Below, one piece after another: positions 48,568 through 63,800 of a stretch of 64,000 nt of DNA. Within the stretch, counting starts at the first letter, position 1. Every line of letters starts with the position of its first letter. Origin of the DNA: Primula veris (taxonomy: Eukaryota > Streptophyta > Magnoliopsida > Ericales > Primulaceae); the NCBI GenBank assembly GCA_963682055.1, contig OY821744.1:9650835-9714834 (forward strand), given 5' to 3'. The notes beneath the pieces were generated by a model that was not told the DNA's origin, made no database searches, and worked only from the letters and a program-made list of their open reading frames with translations. The position numbers and the translations under genes were made by a program.

Positions 48568-48644
48568 TGTTGAGTTGTGGAGTCAAATGAGTTTTGGCCA
48601 TGTTTTCTAATTATCTCATATCGCCTAGAATTGTAATATGAGCC
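48568..48644 (+). repeat. Truncated 3' LTR of the first copia element
   Basis: 77 bp matching the start of the 5' LTR (tgttgagttgtgg, gagttttggccat, gaattgtaatatgagcc). Identity stops exactly at 48644. The purine-rich aagtggaagat before it is the probable polypurine tract. Confidence 0.9.
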
Positions 48645-52530
<3,886 letters not shown>

Positions 52531-52652
52531 AAGTGATTTGAGACTGGAATATTCGGGAAAAAAAAAGGGGAGGAAAAGACGAAGAGAAAAAAAAATGGTG
52601 CGGAAGCAAAAAAGAGGGGAAAAAAATGGTAGGATTTACTACTCTGTTACCA

Positions 52653-52851
52653 TGTAGAGAATTAGAGACAGAAAATAATGAAAGTTCCCCACACAAAACT
52701 ATGGTGGGTATTCTCTATATTTATAATTAGTTTATAATATGGAAATACAATATATTCACAATACATCTCAATCAAACTATACTAGGAAATATAATAGATA
52801 CTAAATTACAATTAGATCTTTGATTAGATTATAGGCATATATTTTTGATCA
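52653..52851 (-). repeat. 5' LTR of the second copia element (outer border approximate)
   Basis: On the minus strand it ends attctctaca immediately before the primer-binding site, so the inner border is firm. The outer border is set at tgatca (52846-52851), giving TG...CA ends and about 199 bp; without a second LTR this cannot be confirmed. Confidence 0.6.
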
Positions 52852-53340
52852 CTATTATGGAACCAAAGGGAGAGAGCAACTGTGATTAGTTGCTATTGTT
52901 ATTAGTACAATCGCAGAAGATGATAATATGAAAGTTAAACCATTGTTGAATAGCGATGCACTTCGCAATTTTAACCTTCATCAGCAATTTGTTTTCACTT
53001 TGGCAGTCTATGAAGAGTGTTTTGTTTTCATTTTCCCGGAGTGAATTATGACTATGGTAGAATTGGCAAATGGAAAACAAAGTCGCAATAGAACACTAAA
53101 ACCATGTAAAAGAATACAAAATTAAGGTAATATTACCAGTGAACCTTTGTCGATTGAAATTATGTGATTTTAACAGCTATGGGAAATGTGTACGATGGAG
53201 AAGCAACAAACTTTTGGCTTAATTTAGAAACGGCACAATTATGGTGTTGTTTTAGACTTTTAGTGGGGGTAGTCTTAAGACAACGGCTTGGTTGATTGCA
53301 TTTTCTTAGAATATAAGATGATTAAATAATGGAAAAATTA
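52852..53340. other. Intergenic, no identified feature
   Basis: Right flank of the second copia element. The 64-codon minus frame at 52886-53080 shows no motif. No transposon ends or repeats stand out. Confidence 0.4.
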
Positions 53341-53430
53341 CCAAAACATACAACTTTTCAAATCTAATTACAAAAAATTAGAAACCAAAACTTTTATTCC
53401 CAAAACATAGAACTCTAATAAATATACGTA
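53340..53430. repeat. Isolated end of a long-inverted-repeat element (57.2-kb type)
   Basis: aattaccaaaacatacaact, then aattacaaaaaatta and ttattcccaaaacataga, match the left arm at 57213-57295 over about 90 bp in the same order and spacing. No matching right arm is found nearby, so this is a solo or truncated end. Confidence 0.65.
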
Positions 53431-53794
53431 ATTGTATATTTGATGTGGAAAAAAAAAGTTGTTTCACACACTGTAGATCTTTAAACCGGGGTAGTAAAAA
53501 TTTACAAAATTAAAACTTCAAATGTAGTCATATGAACTTCAGTCTCTAAAAATTAAAAAGGCTAAAAATAGGTAGACGTTGAGACCTTAAACAAAACAAT
53601 CACTAAAACAAGCACTTTCTTTAAGTAAACATGAAATTCATTGATAGAGATTTATGTACCATTCGGATTCCCCTTTACAGGTTATATATAGAGACCAAGA
53701 AACCTTAAAGCAAAAGGGGGATGAATCCCAACCCAAGTCTAATAATTACCACCATCATTTACAAGCCATCACATATATAAACAATGTGAAATTA

Positions 53795-54185
53795 GGACCT
53801 AGCTAGCCTCCCTTGCAACCCAAAATTCAAAACATAAACAAAATATATATAGAGGAACCACCCATAAACAAAACTAGCCTTTTAAACAAGCACAAAATTG
53901 CTATCCTTGCTTCCAAGAATACATAGTCTTGAGATTTGTTTTAAAAACACCATCACTACACTACATGTTTTCACTTGGATGTTATTTTTTAGTGCTAAGC
54001 CTTCACTTAGATAACCAAAGCAAAATTAGAGAAGCACCTAGTCTCACTTACAACCACCCCAAACCCAAAATAAAATAAAAAACATACACAAATTAACAAA
54101 CCATCAAAGAGATCTAGGTAGCTAAAACAAGCACAAAATGCATGATCCTCCTTGTAAAAGGACCTAGTCTTTGGATTTCTTGAGA
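53795..54185. repeat. Two diverged direct copies downstream of and overlapping the 3' end of the 71-codon gene
   Basis: Blocks at about 53795-53940 and 54030-54185 share aaaacaagcacaaaat, the order cctagc/cctagt ... ggacctagtc, and tcttgaga-type ends at roughly 65-70% identity. The right copy overlaps the stop codon and 3' flank of the minus-strand gene at 54164, so part of that gene's 3' region was duplicated. Confidence 0.55.
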
Positions 54186-54379
54186 TAATAGACTTTGTTA
54201 AGATGACCTTTTTTGGCCTTAAGGAACTTAAGCAAAGCAACTAAAACTTTGCGCTCCATTCTAAGGAAAGTGAGCTCCCTTTCAATGTTACCCAAAGAGT
54301 TTTCAAGTACTTGCATTCTAGCCCTTAGCCTAGCGAGTTGTGCCCTAAACTCTTTTTTCTCGCATTTTTTGGAAGCCAT
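54164..54379 (-). CDS. Hypothetical 71-residue basic coiled-coil protein
   Basis: I do not recognise it. The frame begins MASKKCEKKEFRAQLARLRA and continues as a helical, Leu- and Arg/Lys-rich sequence with heptad-like spacing (RMQVLENSLGNIERELTFLR) to a basic tail, KAKKGHLNKVYYLKKSKD. It has no signal peptide or membrane segment and would be a small basic coiled-coil protein, probably nuclear or cytosolic if made. A TATA-like run lies 35-50 bases upstream on the same strand, and the ATG is the first in the short leader. Codon use looks more coding than nearby DNA. The 3' flank is part of a diverged duplication. It may be a real small gene or a gene fragment such as a truncated bHLH- or bZIP-like helix. 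Confidence 0.5.
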   Translation of the reverse strand: MASKKCEKKEFRAQLARLRARMQVLENSLGNIERELTFLRMERKVLVALLKFLKAKKGHLNKVYYLKKSKD

Positions 54380-54413
54380 ATGTGAGGTTAAAGGGAAGAA
54401 ATAGAATAAAAGG

Positions 54414-54427
54414 AATATATATATAAG
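54414..54427 (-). promoter_or_regulatory. TATA-like element upstream of the 71-codon gene
   Basis: On the minus strand the run reads cttatatatatattcc, 35-50 bases before the ATG at 54379. This would give a very short leader. It could also be a chance TA run. Confidence 0.4.
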
Positions 54428-54464
54428 AAAGTTACAGATGAGAATTTAGATGAAGTGTTGAGAT

Positions 54465-55175
54465 TAGGGGTGGGCACGGGGCGGATTGGGGCGGATTGGT
54501 CTCAATCCTAACCCGTCCCGTAAAATAAATGGCGGGACGGATTGGGGCGGATTAGTGAAATTCAAATCCCAACCCAACCCAACCCAACCCATTATAATTA
54601 AAACCCCAACCCAACCCAACCCAACCCATTATCAAGCGGGGCGGATTGGGTGCGGGTTGTTTCTTGAATTTTCATTTTAGTCATTAATTTTTCATTATTT
54701 CGCATAATTTACCTAAATATTTAAAAAAAAAAAATCAAATGGAAATATAAACTAAAAGCCAACCAAAATACGTTTACAATGTTCGGAACAAATAACAAAA
54801 CTAAAACAAAACAAAACAAAACAAAACAAATTGTTATTCATCAACAAAATCAAAATAAAGTTCAATAGCTAATTGAATCCACAAGTTCAATAGCTACAGA
54901 TTTCGTAATAATTTTATATAACTTCATATTTGACTATACTTCAATTACAAATAAAGTTTTTAAAAATAAATTAACCACCCATACTACCTAGACCCAGATT
55001 AAAAATTCTTTCTTTTTGTAAGTACGAGATAATACATTGAATTTATAAGACAATATATCAATCAAATCATTAAGCTTAAGTTTGGACAATCCAAAGATTT
55101 TTTGTCTATATATATAATTTTTCTTAAATCAATACTATTATAATATAGAAACTCATTAAAAAAGATCTTGAGAAA

Positions 55176-55241
<66 letters not shown>

Positions 55242-55427
55242 ATTGAAACGGGTTGAGGTGGATTAACCCGCGGTTTGGAAACCCCAACCCTAACCCAACC
55301 CACGAATTTTTTTACGGATTGGGGCGGGGCGGATTTAATTTTTTTTGATACCCAACCCGTCCCAATCCGCCCTAATCCGCACGGATTGGGTTACGGGGCG
55401 GGTTTACGGATTTTTTGCCCACCCCTA
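54465..55427. mobile_element. hAT-type non-autonomous element, 963 bp, perfect 8-bp target duplication
   Basis: The ends taggggtgggcacgggg and tttgcccaccccta are inverted repeats, extended by ggcggattgggg/ccaatccgcc blocks in each arm. gttgagat flanks it exactly (54457-54464 and 55428-55435). The interior is AT-rich with a long (AT)n tract (55178-55237) and no transposase. It has the same end class as the elements at 22545 and 27845. It lies just upstream of the small gene at 54164. Confidence 0.95.
55178..55237. repeat. (AT)n microsatellite inside the hAT element
   Basis: About 30 AT units. Confidence 0.95.
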
Positions 55428-55435
55428 GTTGAGAT

Positions 55436-57212
55436 AATGAAAATATTATATAGGGGATTAGTTACTGTATCCACCGTTTCTTCTACCCATTTAGAACACA
55501 CAATCGCCCTTAAAAATGTGCTTTTTAGACACGTTTCACTCGCCTTGCATGCACTGGCTATCAATCGGACGTCCCATCAGCTACTAAATAGAGAAAAACC
55601 AAACATAATAATAACACTAAATTATATACTTCTCACCGATCGTTATTAAGTAATGTGATCAATTTTACAACAGAATGTGCTTATTAGACACGACACCCAA
55701 ACAAATAGCCCTTAAAGGAATATCAAATACTTCACAGTTCCCACATAACATGAAATATATATAGGAATAATTTGTTGGAATGAGGTAATTTACCAAAGCT
55801 GATTTTCTTCAGCGTTTTGTAGACTGGTTTGAACGGGTTGAATTTCGTTTGTATTTGCTACCGAATCAAAGTGGTTTATAAGGGTTCCGACGGATCATCA
55901 TCGCTGCTGCCAAGCCATGCATGAACACGTAATGGATGAAAGTAGAGGGATATATTGTAGTTTGGGAAACGGAACCACGAATTAGGTTCATCGCGGCATA
56001 ATAAGGACATAATTGACAATATTCTATTAATAATAAATATATACGTACAAATATATAAATTTGAAGTATATATATAGTAGTCTATAGTCTTATAAAAGGT
56101 ACTATATCTCAACCGAAAATTATTATGTATTGCATGTTAACGTCATACACCAACTTTGTAATCGTATAAAATGAATACATTTAAAATGTTAACTAAAATG
56201 GAATGATCTTGGTCCATTTTATGTTTTATACGCTAAAAGGCATATAACTAAAAAAATCAATGATATTAGTTATGCATGTAAAGGTTGTTAATTATTCTAT
56301 AGAATGGAAAAAAGTGAGAAAGAGGAGTTGTGAGGTTCGAACCCGGGTCTCATCGCTCTAAAATTTATAGTTAGTCTTTACTAGTTAGGCTAAGGATGCA
56401 TTTGATAAATATTATGCAGTATATAAAATAGTATATATTAAGAAACATAATGTAACGGTTAGGTATAAATGTTGAAGTAGCACTTTTTAATAATTTAGTT
56501 TGATAATTGAATTTTTTAAGAATTGCTCCAAGAAAACATAATCTAATAGTTAAGGTAGCTGACTCGATTTTCTGTACACACAAGTATATGACTAGCTATC
56601 CTTATGCTTAATTTTTTCACTTAGATATTTGCCAATTACTTTCATATGAGCATCTAGAAGCAGCATATGTGATATATCGGTATCTTTAAGGTTATGCATT
56701 TTGTGTTAAGGTTATGAATAATTTTAATAACTTTTTTTTTCAGCTGCTTGAAGTCTTTTTTATCCAATAACCAGAGTGAAGATAAATACTAGATCAACTA
56801 AATCACACCCACCAAATATGATAAATCTTTTTTAATAGAGAGAATTGAACAAAAAATAGAGAAAACAATTTAAACTATTTATATTAATAGAGTATCACTC
56901 ATACTCATCAAAATAAATTAACAATATTTTATTACAATTTCTTTTCTCCTCAATTCATTTACATTGTTACTTTAAATTTTAACCCTATTAATAATATAAT
57001 AATTGTTATAGAAAAATTATAAAACAGTTTGAAATTTGATATAAAATATAAATGTATCTTCAAAATATTAAAAATATAATTTTATCCATAAATTTGAAAA
57101 GTTTGATAGAGATATTGATAAGGATGTTGTAACCTTATTATAAAATAGCCCCATCGTATTTCCAAAATAATTCCAAACTTGTTTTGCAAGATCAATTTGA
57201 ATAAAACAATAA
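55436..57212. other. Intergenic, AT-rich, one tRNA-like block
   Basis: Contains scattered 60-80 codon frames without motifs. The tRNA-like block at 56325-56400 is the only structured feature seen. Confidence 0.4.
56325..56400 (-). other. tRNA-like block, possible Pol III promoter
   Basis: On the minus strand, ccttagcctaactagtaaag and gacccgggttcgaacctca resemble the A-box and B-box arms of a tRNA or SINE head, followed by cttttttcc as a possible terminator. The middle does not fold into a proper anticodon arm. Confidence 0.45.
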
Positions 57213-57339
57213 GGTAAAATTACCAAAATATACAACTATTTTAAGTTAATTAACAAAAAATTACACTCCAACACTTTATTCCCAAAACATACAACTAATT
57301 AAAATTATAAATACTAAATAATTTATATTTTTTTAACAG

Positions 57340-57401
<62 letters not shown>

Positions 57402-57411
57402 CACATACAAA

Positions 57412-57660
57412 AATGTCAATTACAATATTCGTCCTCCTCTCTCATCCACCTATCTCCACAACCTTCCGCCGCACCTCCCTCCATCTCCGATCCCGTCACC
57501 ACCTCCTCAAATACCAACCCCCCATCTTCCCCACACTGCTACTTTAACCTCAATCAAAACTCTTTCCCCCAATAAAATCTTCATCTAAACCCATCTCCTC
57601 GTAAAATATTCGTCTAAACCCATCTCCGTACCAATTATACAAGAACTTCATTTTCATTTT
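57412..57660 (+). other. GC-rich exon-like block in the 57.2-kb element
   Basis: A C-rich stretch with a short frame from the ATG at 57413 (44 codons, LLSHPPISTTFRRTSLHLRS) ending TAA. It contains catctccgatc, as does the equivalent block at 28669-28887 in reverse. It resembles a plant leader or first exon (gaattaggattttg, cttcgatcgg). No family is recognised; it could be captured host sequence. Confidence 0.3.
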
Positions 57661-57775
57661 TTCTATATGAATTAGGATTTTGTTTTTCTTCGATCGGAAC
57701 GATGCTCATTTTTGGGGCATAATTGGTAAGTAATTAAATAATTGTGAATTTATCGCTTTTTTTTTTCCACCATAG

Positions 57776-60235
57776 TCATACACAATATATTTTGTATTCA
57801 TTGACACTTCCCCTTTCTTTGTGTTTTTGTTATTCATACACAATATAGCGTTTATACATGCTCTTTAATACAGGCATACATAATACATAATTATACATGT
57901 TATTAAATACAGGCATACACAATACATAATTATACATGTTATTAAATACAGGCATACACAATATATTGTTTATACATTATTTTTAATACAGGCATACACA
58001 ATACATTGTTATACACACTTTTTTATACAGTCATACACAATACATATTTTATACATGCTATTTAATACAGGCATACACAATACACAGTTTATACATGTTT
58101 TTTTTAATACGGGCATACACAATACATTATTTATGCATGCTCTTTAATACATGCATACACAATACACAGTTTATACATGTTTTTTAATACGGACATACAC
58201 AATATATTATTTATACATGCTATTTAATACATGCATACACAATACATATTTTATACATGCTCTTTAATACAGGCATACACAATACACAATTATACATACT
58301 ATTAAATACAGGCATACACAATATATTGTTTATACATTATTTTTAATACAGGCATACACAATGCATTGTTATACACATTTTTTTATACAGCCATACACAA
58401 TACATATTTTATACATGCTATTTAATACAGGCATACACAATACACAGTTTATACATGTTTTTTTAATATGAACATACACAATACATTATTTATACATGTT
58501 CTTTAATACAGACATACACAATACACAATTTATACATGTTTTTTAATACAGACATATATAATACAATATTTATACATGCTCTTTAATACAGGCATACACA
58601 ATACATATTTTATACATGCTCTTTAATACAAGCATACACAATACACATTTTATACATATTTTTTTTTAATACGGGCATACACAATACATTATTTATACAT
58701 GCTTTTTAATACAGACATACACATTACACGGTTTATACATGCATTTTAATACGGGCATACACAATACACTATTTATGCATGCTCTTTAATACAGACATAC
58801 ACAATACATATTTTATATATACTTTTTAATACATGCATATACAATAAATTGTTTATACACGTTTTTTAATACAGTCATACACAATACATTCTGTATCCAT
58901 TGACACTGTCCATTTTTTATGTTTTTCTTATTATGCATACACAATACACTTTTTATACATGATCTTTAATACAAGCATACACAATACATAGTTTATACAT
59001 GTTTTTTAATACTGACAGACACAATACATTATTTATACATTTTATTTAATACATGCATACAAAACACATAATTTATACATGTTTTTTAATATGAGAATAC
59101 GCAATACAGGCATACACAATCATTGTTATACATGTTTTTTAATACATGCATACACAATACACTATTTATACATGTTTTTTTAATACGGGCATACACAATA
59201 CATTATTTATGCATGCTTTTTAATACAGGCATACACAATACACAATTTTTATACATGTTTTTTTAATATGGGCATACACAATACATTATTTATGCATGCT
59301 TTTTAATACAGACATACACAATACACAGTTTATACATGTTTTTTAATACGGACATACACAATACACTATTTATACATGCTCTTTAATACATGCATACACA
59401 ATACATATTTTATACATGCTCTTTAATACATGCATACACAATACATAGTTTATATATATTTTTTAATACAGGCATGCACAAAACATTATTTATACATGTT
59501 ATTTAATACAAACATACACAATACACAGTTTATACATGTTTTTTTAATACGGACACACACAATACACTATTTATACATGCTCTTTAATATAGGCATATAC
59601 AATACATATTTTATATATGCTTTTTAATACAGACATACACAATACATTGTTTATACACGCTCTTTAATACAGTCATACACAATACATTCTGTATCCATTG
59701 ATACTGTCCATTTTTTTGTTTTTTTTTTCTTATTATTCATACACTACACTTTTTATACATGCTCTTTAATAAAGGCATACACAATACATAATTTATACAT
59801 GTTTTTTAATACGGGCATACACAATACATTATTTATACATGTTATTTAATACATGCATACACAACACATAATTTATACATGTTTTTAATACGGAAATACG
59901 CAATACAAACATACACAATACTTTTTTTAACCATTTTTTGGGCTTTTTCGGGTTCCCGACTTTTTTGAACTTTTTTCATTTTTTTGTGATTTTGGATATT
60001 TTTTGGGTTTTTTTACCAATTTTTTGGGTTTTTTCGGTTACCAACTTTTTTAAAAGTTTTTTCAGCATACACAATACATAATTTATACAGGCATACACAA
60101 TACATAATTTATACATGTTTTTAATACGGGCATACACAATACATTATTTATACATGTTATTTAATACATGCATACACAACACACAATTTATACATGTTTT
60201 TTAATACGGAAATACGCAATACAGACATACACAAT
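57776..60235. repeat. ~40-bp minisatellite, roughly 55 copies, with higher-order structure
   Basis: Unit near catacacaatacattatttatacatgctctttaatacagg (39-41 bp), in long runs with variants catacacaatacacagttta and atgttttttta. A variant segment, gtatc/tcattgaca followed by a ttttgtttttctta tract, recurs near 57795, 58880 and 59685, so blocks of several hundred bases were themselves duplicated. A gap at about 59925-60065 is filled by T-rich repeats. Open frames of Tyr/His/Thr repeats here are artefacts. Confidence 0.92.
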
Positions 60236-60560
60236 ACTTTTTTTAACCATTTTTTGGGCTTTTTCGGGTTCCCGACTTTTTAAAAGGTTTTTTCAGCATT
60301 TTTTGGGTTTTTTCGGGTTCTCGACTTTTTTGAACTTTTTTCATTTTTTTGTGATTTTGGATATTTTTTGGGTTTTTTTACCAATTTTTTGGGTTTTTTT
60401 ACCAATTTTTTGATTTTTTTTGTGAATTTGGATTTTTATTGCTTTTTTTATTTTTTAACATTTTTTTTGGATTTTTTCGGGTTCCCGACTTTTTTAAAGG
60501 TTTTTCCAGCATTTTTTGGGTTTTTTCGGGTTTTCGAATTTTTTGAACTTTTTTTGTTTT
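59925..60560. repeat. T-rich degenerate repeats (ttttttgggctttttcgggttcccgac)
   Basis: Units containing ttttttggg, tttttcgggttcccgac and ttttttgtgattttggata recur four or five times. The reverse complement of 26270-26620 has the same style (ttttttgtgaatttttcgg). Confidence 0.8.
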
Positions 60561-60807
60561 TTGTTGTAATTTTATTTTTTTCGGTTTAGAAGTCATTTTA
60601 ACATTAAATAAGGTAGTATTTTGTGGGAAAAAAAATGATGATTTAGAAAGAGAGAGGAGAAAGAGGAGAAAGAGAATTTTTTTGGTAGGTGAGGAGAAAT
60701 ATATATATTTTTTTATTTGGGTCAATTGTATTTTTTAGGAATAATTTGTTTGGGTTGTATGTTTTGGTAATATTTCATAACACATTGTATGTTTTGGGAA
60801 TTGACCC

Positions 60808-63800
60808 ATATTTTAATCAGTAGACCTATATCTGATCTCTGCCGCACGTCCTCTCTTCTTCTTTTTTAATTCAAGTATAGTTAAATCCATATTTTTGTTA
60901 CGTTAGGTATGAATTATTACGATAATTTAAAGATGAGAAACAAAAACAAGTCCATGGTAAACACGACATACATATATTGTTTGAGCTTTTGAGTGGCGAA
61001 CCTTATAAAATTAGAATTTTCTTATGGCTAGTATAATATTAGAATATTGTTGTGATTCAATGTATGGTTGTCCATATTCATGTATCGGTTACATACATTG
61101 TGTATAACCTTTAAGTTTAAGACTTATGGCTTTCTAGCTTTCCGCATATACATGTATCTTGTTCCACCCCTCCACTATATAAACGGGTAGAAGTCTTCAT
61201 AGTTTAACACATATTCATACTTGAATAAGACGACTTTACTCTCTCTCCATACATATCTTGCTATATCGATACTTTGCTAATAGTTGTCACACAACACGTT
61301 ATCGGCATTTTGCTTAAAGACGGAGTCAAGAAATCGCCAGATAATTTCATTAAAAGGGAGTATACGGATCTATTTCTTGCTCGAAGAGTTAGTAAGAGGG
61401 TTTATTGGGTTGTTAGATCACATATCGATCATCCTTTCGCATTTCCGAATTAAGGTACATAATTTCTACTTATAATAAAACGTAGAAATTTCATGATTAA
61501 TCAAGAATAGAACCGGAAATCTCATGTTTAAGATTTATATCACATGATGGATGTTTTTTTTGATGAAAAATTGCTATTGGAACCCATGTATGTCACTTAT
61601 AAAACGAGTTATAACTTGTATAGTTAGACATAATAAACTGTCGGACCTAAACTGTCACTTTTAGAACATTGGAGGACTAATCTGTAACTAACTGAAACTT
61701 TAGGGTCTCTCTGTAAAGCTCCTGAAACTATAGGACCAGAGCTGAAATTACCCTTAAAATGCATATAGTTTCCTTTATTTACACTCGTAGTCCCTGTAGT
61801 TACTCCTTATACACAAAATAGTATATATGTATGAGTTTACCCAATGTTTTAGTCCGAAAATACTTATTTACATGGAAATGATCTAAGATTTAATTGCTAC
61901 AACTTCTAAAATTTGTAGAAATCTTGTAGAATTTACCTCTTGCATGATAGCATTAATTTCTTGTGTGACATATACTAAATTTAGCCTCTTCGCATGCCAC
62001 CATTTATTGCCTATGAATTGATGTAACCTATGCGATGTATTAATTACACATAGAAAATGGCAAAAGTCACACTTTAGTGTTAGATTAAATAATAACTCAT
62101 GTGGTTTAATATTACTACTCCATGTTAGGACTAGTTTACATGAGTATGACATGCCTTTATATTACGATATTGTTGAATTCTATTTTATCTTGACACATAA
62201 AAGCTCGTAGACATTTATATGTTACGTGAGCTTATAAATTGCCTCGAATTTGAACATTTTACAATGTATCTCTTTTGAGTCGAAATTTTCCTCAAGCTTA
62301 AACATTTAGATGTAGCTTTTGAGTTGAAAATTTGCGAAATCCGGTATATGTATTCACATTTAAGTTGGAATAATTATGAATCTTCCCCAAATAGGCTCAC
62401 CTATTTGGATACGATGTCTAGGAAATATAAAGGCGGAAGTCGCTCTCCTAATGAGGTCGGTTTTTAAGTGGCATTCGTGCCCACCCCCTCACCGTCTTTC
62501 CTGGTCGTGTTCAAGTAGAGCTACCGAAAGGGGTTGAGTAAATAATAAGTTCCCCGAGTGTGTTTATATAGGTGTATTTTTCGCCGAATTGGTGTCTCAG
62601 TATCGACCTGTCGTTCGATCAATAAGAACCTATTCACAAAAGCAAAACTTGTGTTTTTCGAACCTGCCGTTTCGAAACAAAGTTTCTGCTTATGAAAACC
62701 ATAATAGACATATAAACCTGTCGTTTTATATGATAATTAATCCAGAACTCCCAACACATGTTGGATGCCATCTATGATGAGAAAAATTGCAAAACATACT
62801 TGCGAAATGATTGTTTAGACGATGATGTTATTTCGTCACCACAGTTAGTCACCCTGATGTGTGCAAATGTGATGCCGTATTTTTTTTTGGATACCATATT
62901 TAATGAGTAAAACACGAGCTTGTTGTTACTCATAAGATGAAGGCTTAGGTGTCGATTTATTCCGCCGCCACATGTTAGACGCGATGACGTCTATGGTGAA
63001 CTTTTTTGTCTGAAATTGACAATTAGAGCAAACTTTCACCAAAATACTAGTTTCGAAAACGTATTCCATAAGCAGTATTATGAATTTATATTCACTATGT
63101 TCCTTTAGATCATCTCCCATCGGTTATTGAAAAAGAAAATTGCCCCCATGAGCATTTTTGTAATCCTATTGGGTCAATGGCGAATTGTTTGCATGATACT
63201 AATGCTCTTCGTGGACATTTTTCCCCGAATCAAGAACCGAGACAAGGGTTATTTGTCTTGAACTGTCACGAGTCTAACGCTCGCCTAGTCAAGACAGTCC
63301 TTGAAAGGAACAATAAGGGCTCGTCGTCCCAAATAAAGAGACAATGCTCAAGCAGCCAATTCTCTGATATAAATGACCAATGTCATTCCCGGCTACTCCT
63401 TACATAGTTCAAAACTATCATGAGGGTAGAAAAGCCGAAGCTAATGTGGTTAAAGCTAACTGAAAGGAAACTCTTGAGACCTCGGTTTTGTGGCTCAAAT
63501 GAGTTTGGTACCTTTCTTTATTAATTTTTGAGCCGATATGTCGCTCATCTGGATTATGTTTTTCCATATGGATTATGATTATTCCATTTGGACCATACTT
63601 TTGGATTATGGTTTGCTTGTTTATGAAATTTCTCGAAATAATTTAAAGTGTTTTTGAGCAAAATTCCTTTATAAATGTGACCAAACTTTAAATTATGCAA
63701 ATTTAGGCAATACTTGTGGGGTAGTTGGTTATCTGGAAATAGTGGATAACGGTGTACCACATAATTTCACCAACTACTTGCCTAAAGAATCCTAACTGAC

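Larger units (their letters stand above)
44066..48644 (+). mobile_element. Ty1/copia LTR retrotransposon (Tnt1/Tork-like), degenerate, 3' LTR truncated
   Basis: A 355-bp 5' LTR (44066-44420, tgttgagttgtg...cctaaca) is followed by the tRNA-Met primer-binding site tggtatcagagctcgg (44423-44438), a gag-pol frame in the copia order (gag, protease, integrase, reverse transcriptase, RNase H), and the first 77 bp of a 3' LTR (from 48568). At 48644 the 3' LTR stops abruptly and joins a second element in the opposite orientation. The lost 3' end means no target duplication can be tested. The gag and RT resemble the Tnt1/Tork group; the lineage is inferred from memory. Confidence 0.92.
57213..60807. 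mobile_element. Candidate long-inverted-repeat element filled with minisatellite, 3.6 kb
   Basis: The left arm (57213-57300: ggtaaaattaccaaaatata, ttattcccaaaacataca) pairs with the reverse complement of the right arm (gggtcaattcccaaaacata, ttattcctaaaaaatacaat) over about 85 bp. Inside, from the left: a CT/CA/TA microsatellite (57338-57400), a GC-rich exon-like block, a ~40-bp minisatellite of 2.4 kb, a T-rich repeat block with ttttcggttt, a GA tract (60645-60680), then the right arm. No transposase is present and no clear target duplication was found. The order matches the 26.2-29.1 kb element when that one is reversed. Confidence 0.6.

Noticed and set aside
57776..60235. Repeat array considered as a CRISPR or centromere-type satellite
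   Set aside because: Units are adjacent without unique spacers, the genome is a plant, and the 40-bp unit with length variation is a minisatellite rather than a 150-180 bp satellite.
63177..63407. 76-codon plus frame with charged, Ser-rich product
   Set aside because: Somewhat coding-like but no motif, no partner exons and no retroelement context; left unassigned.
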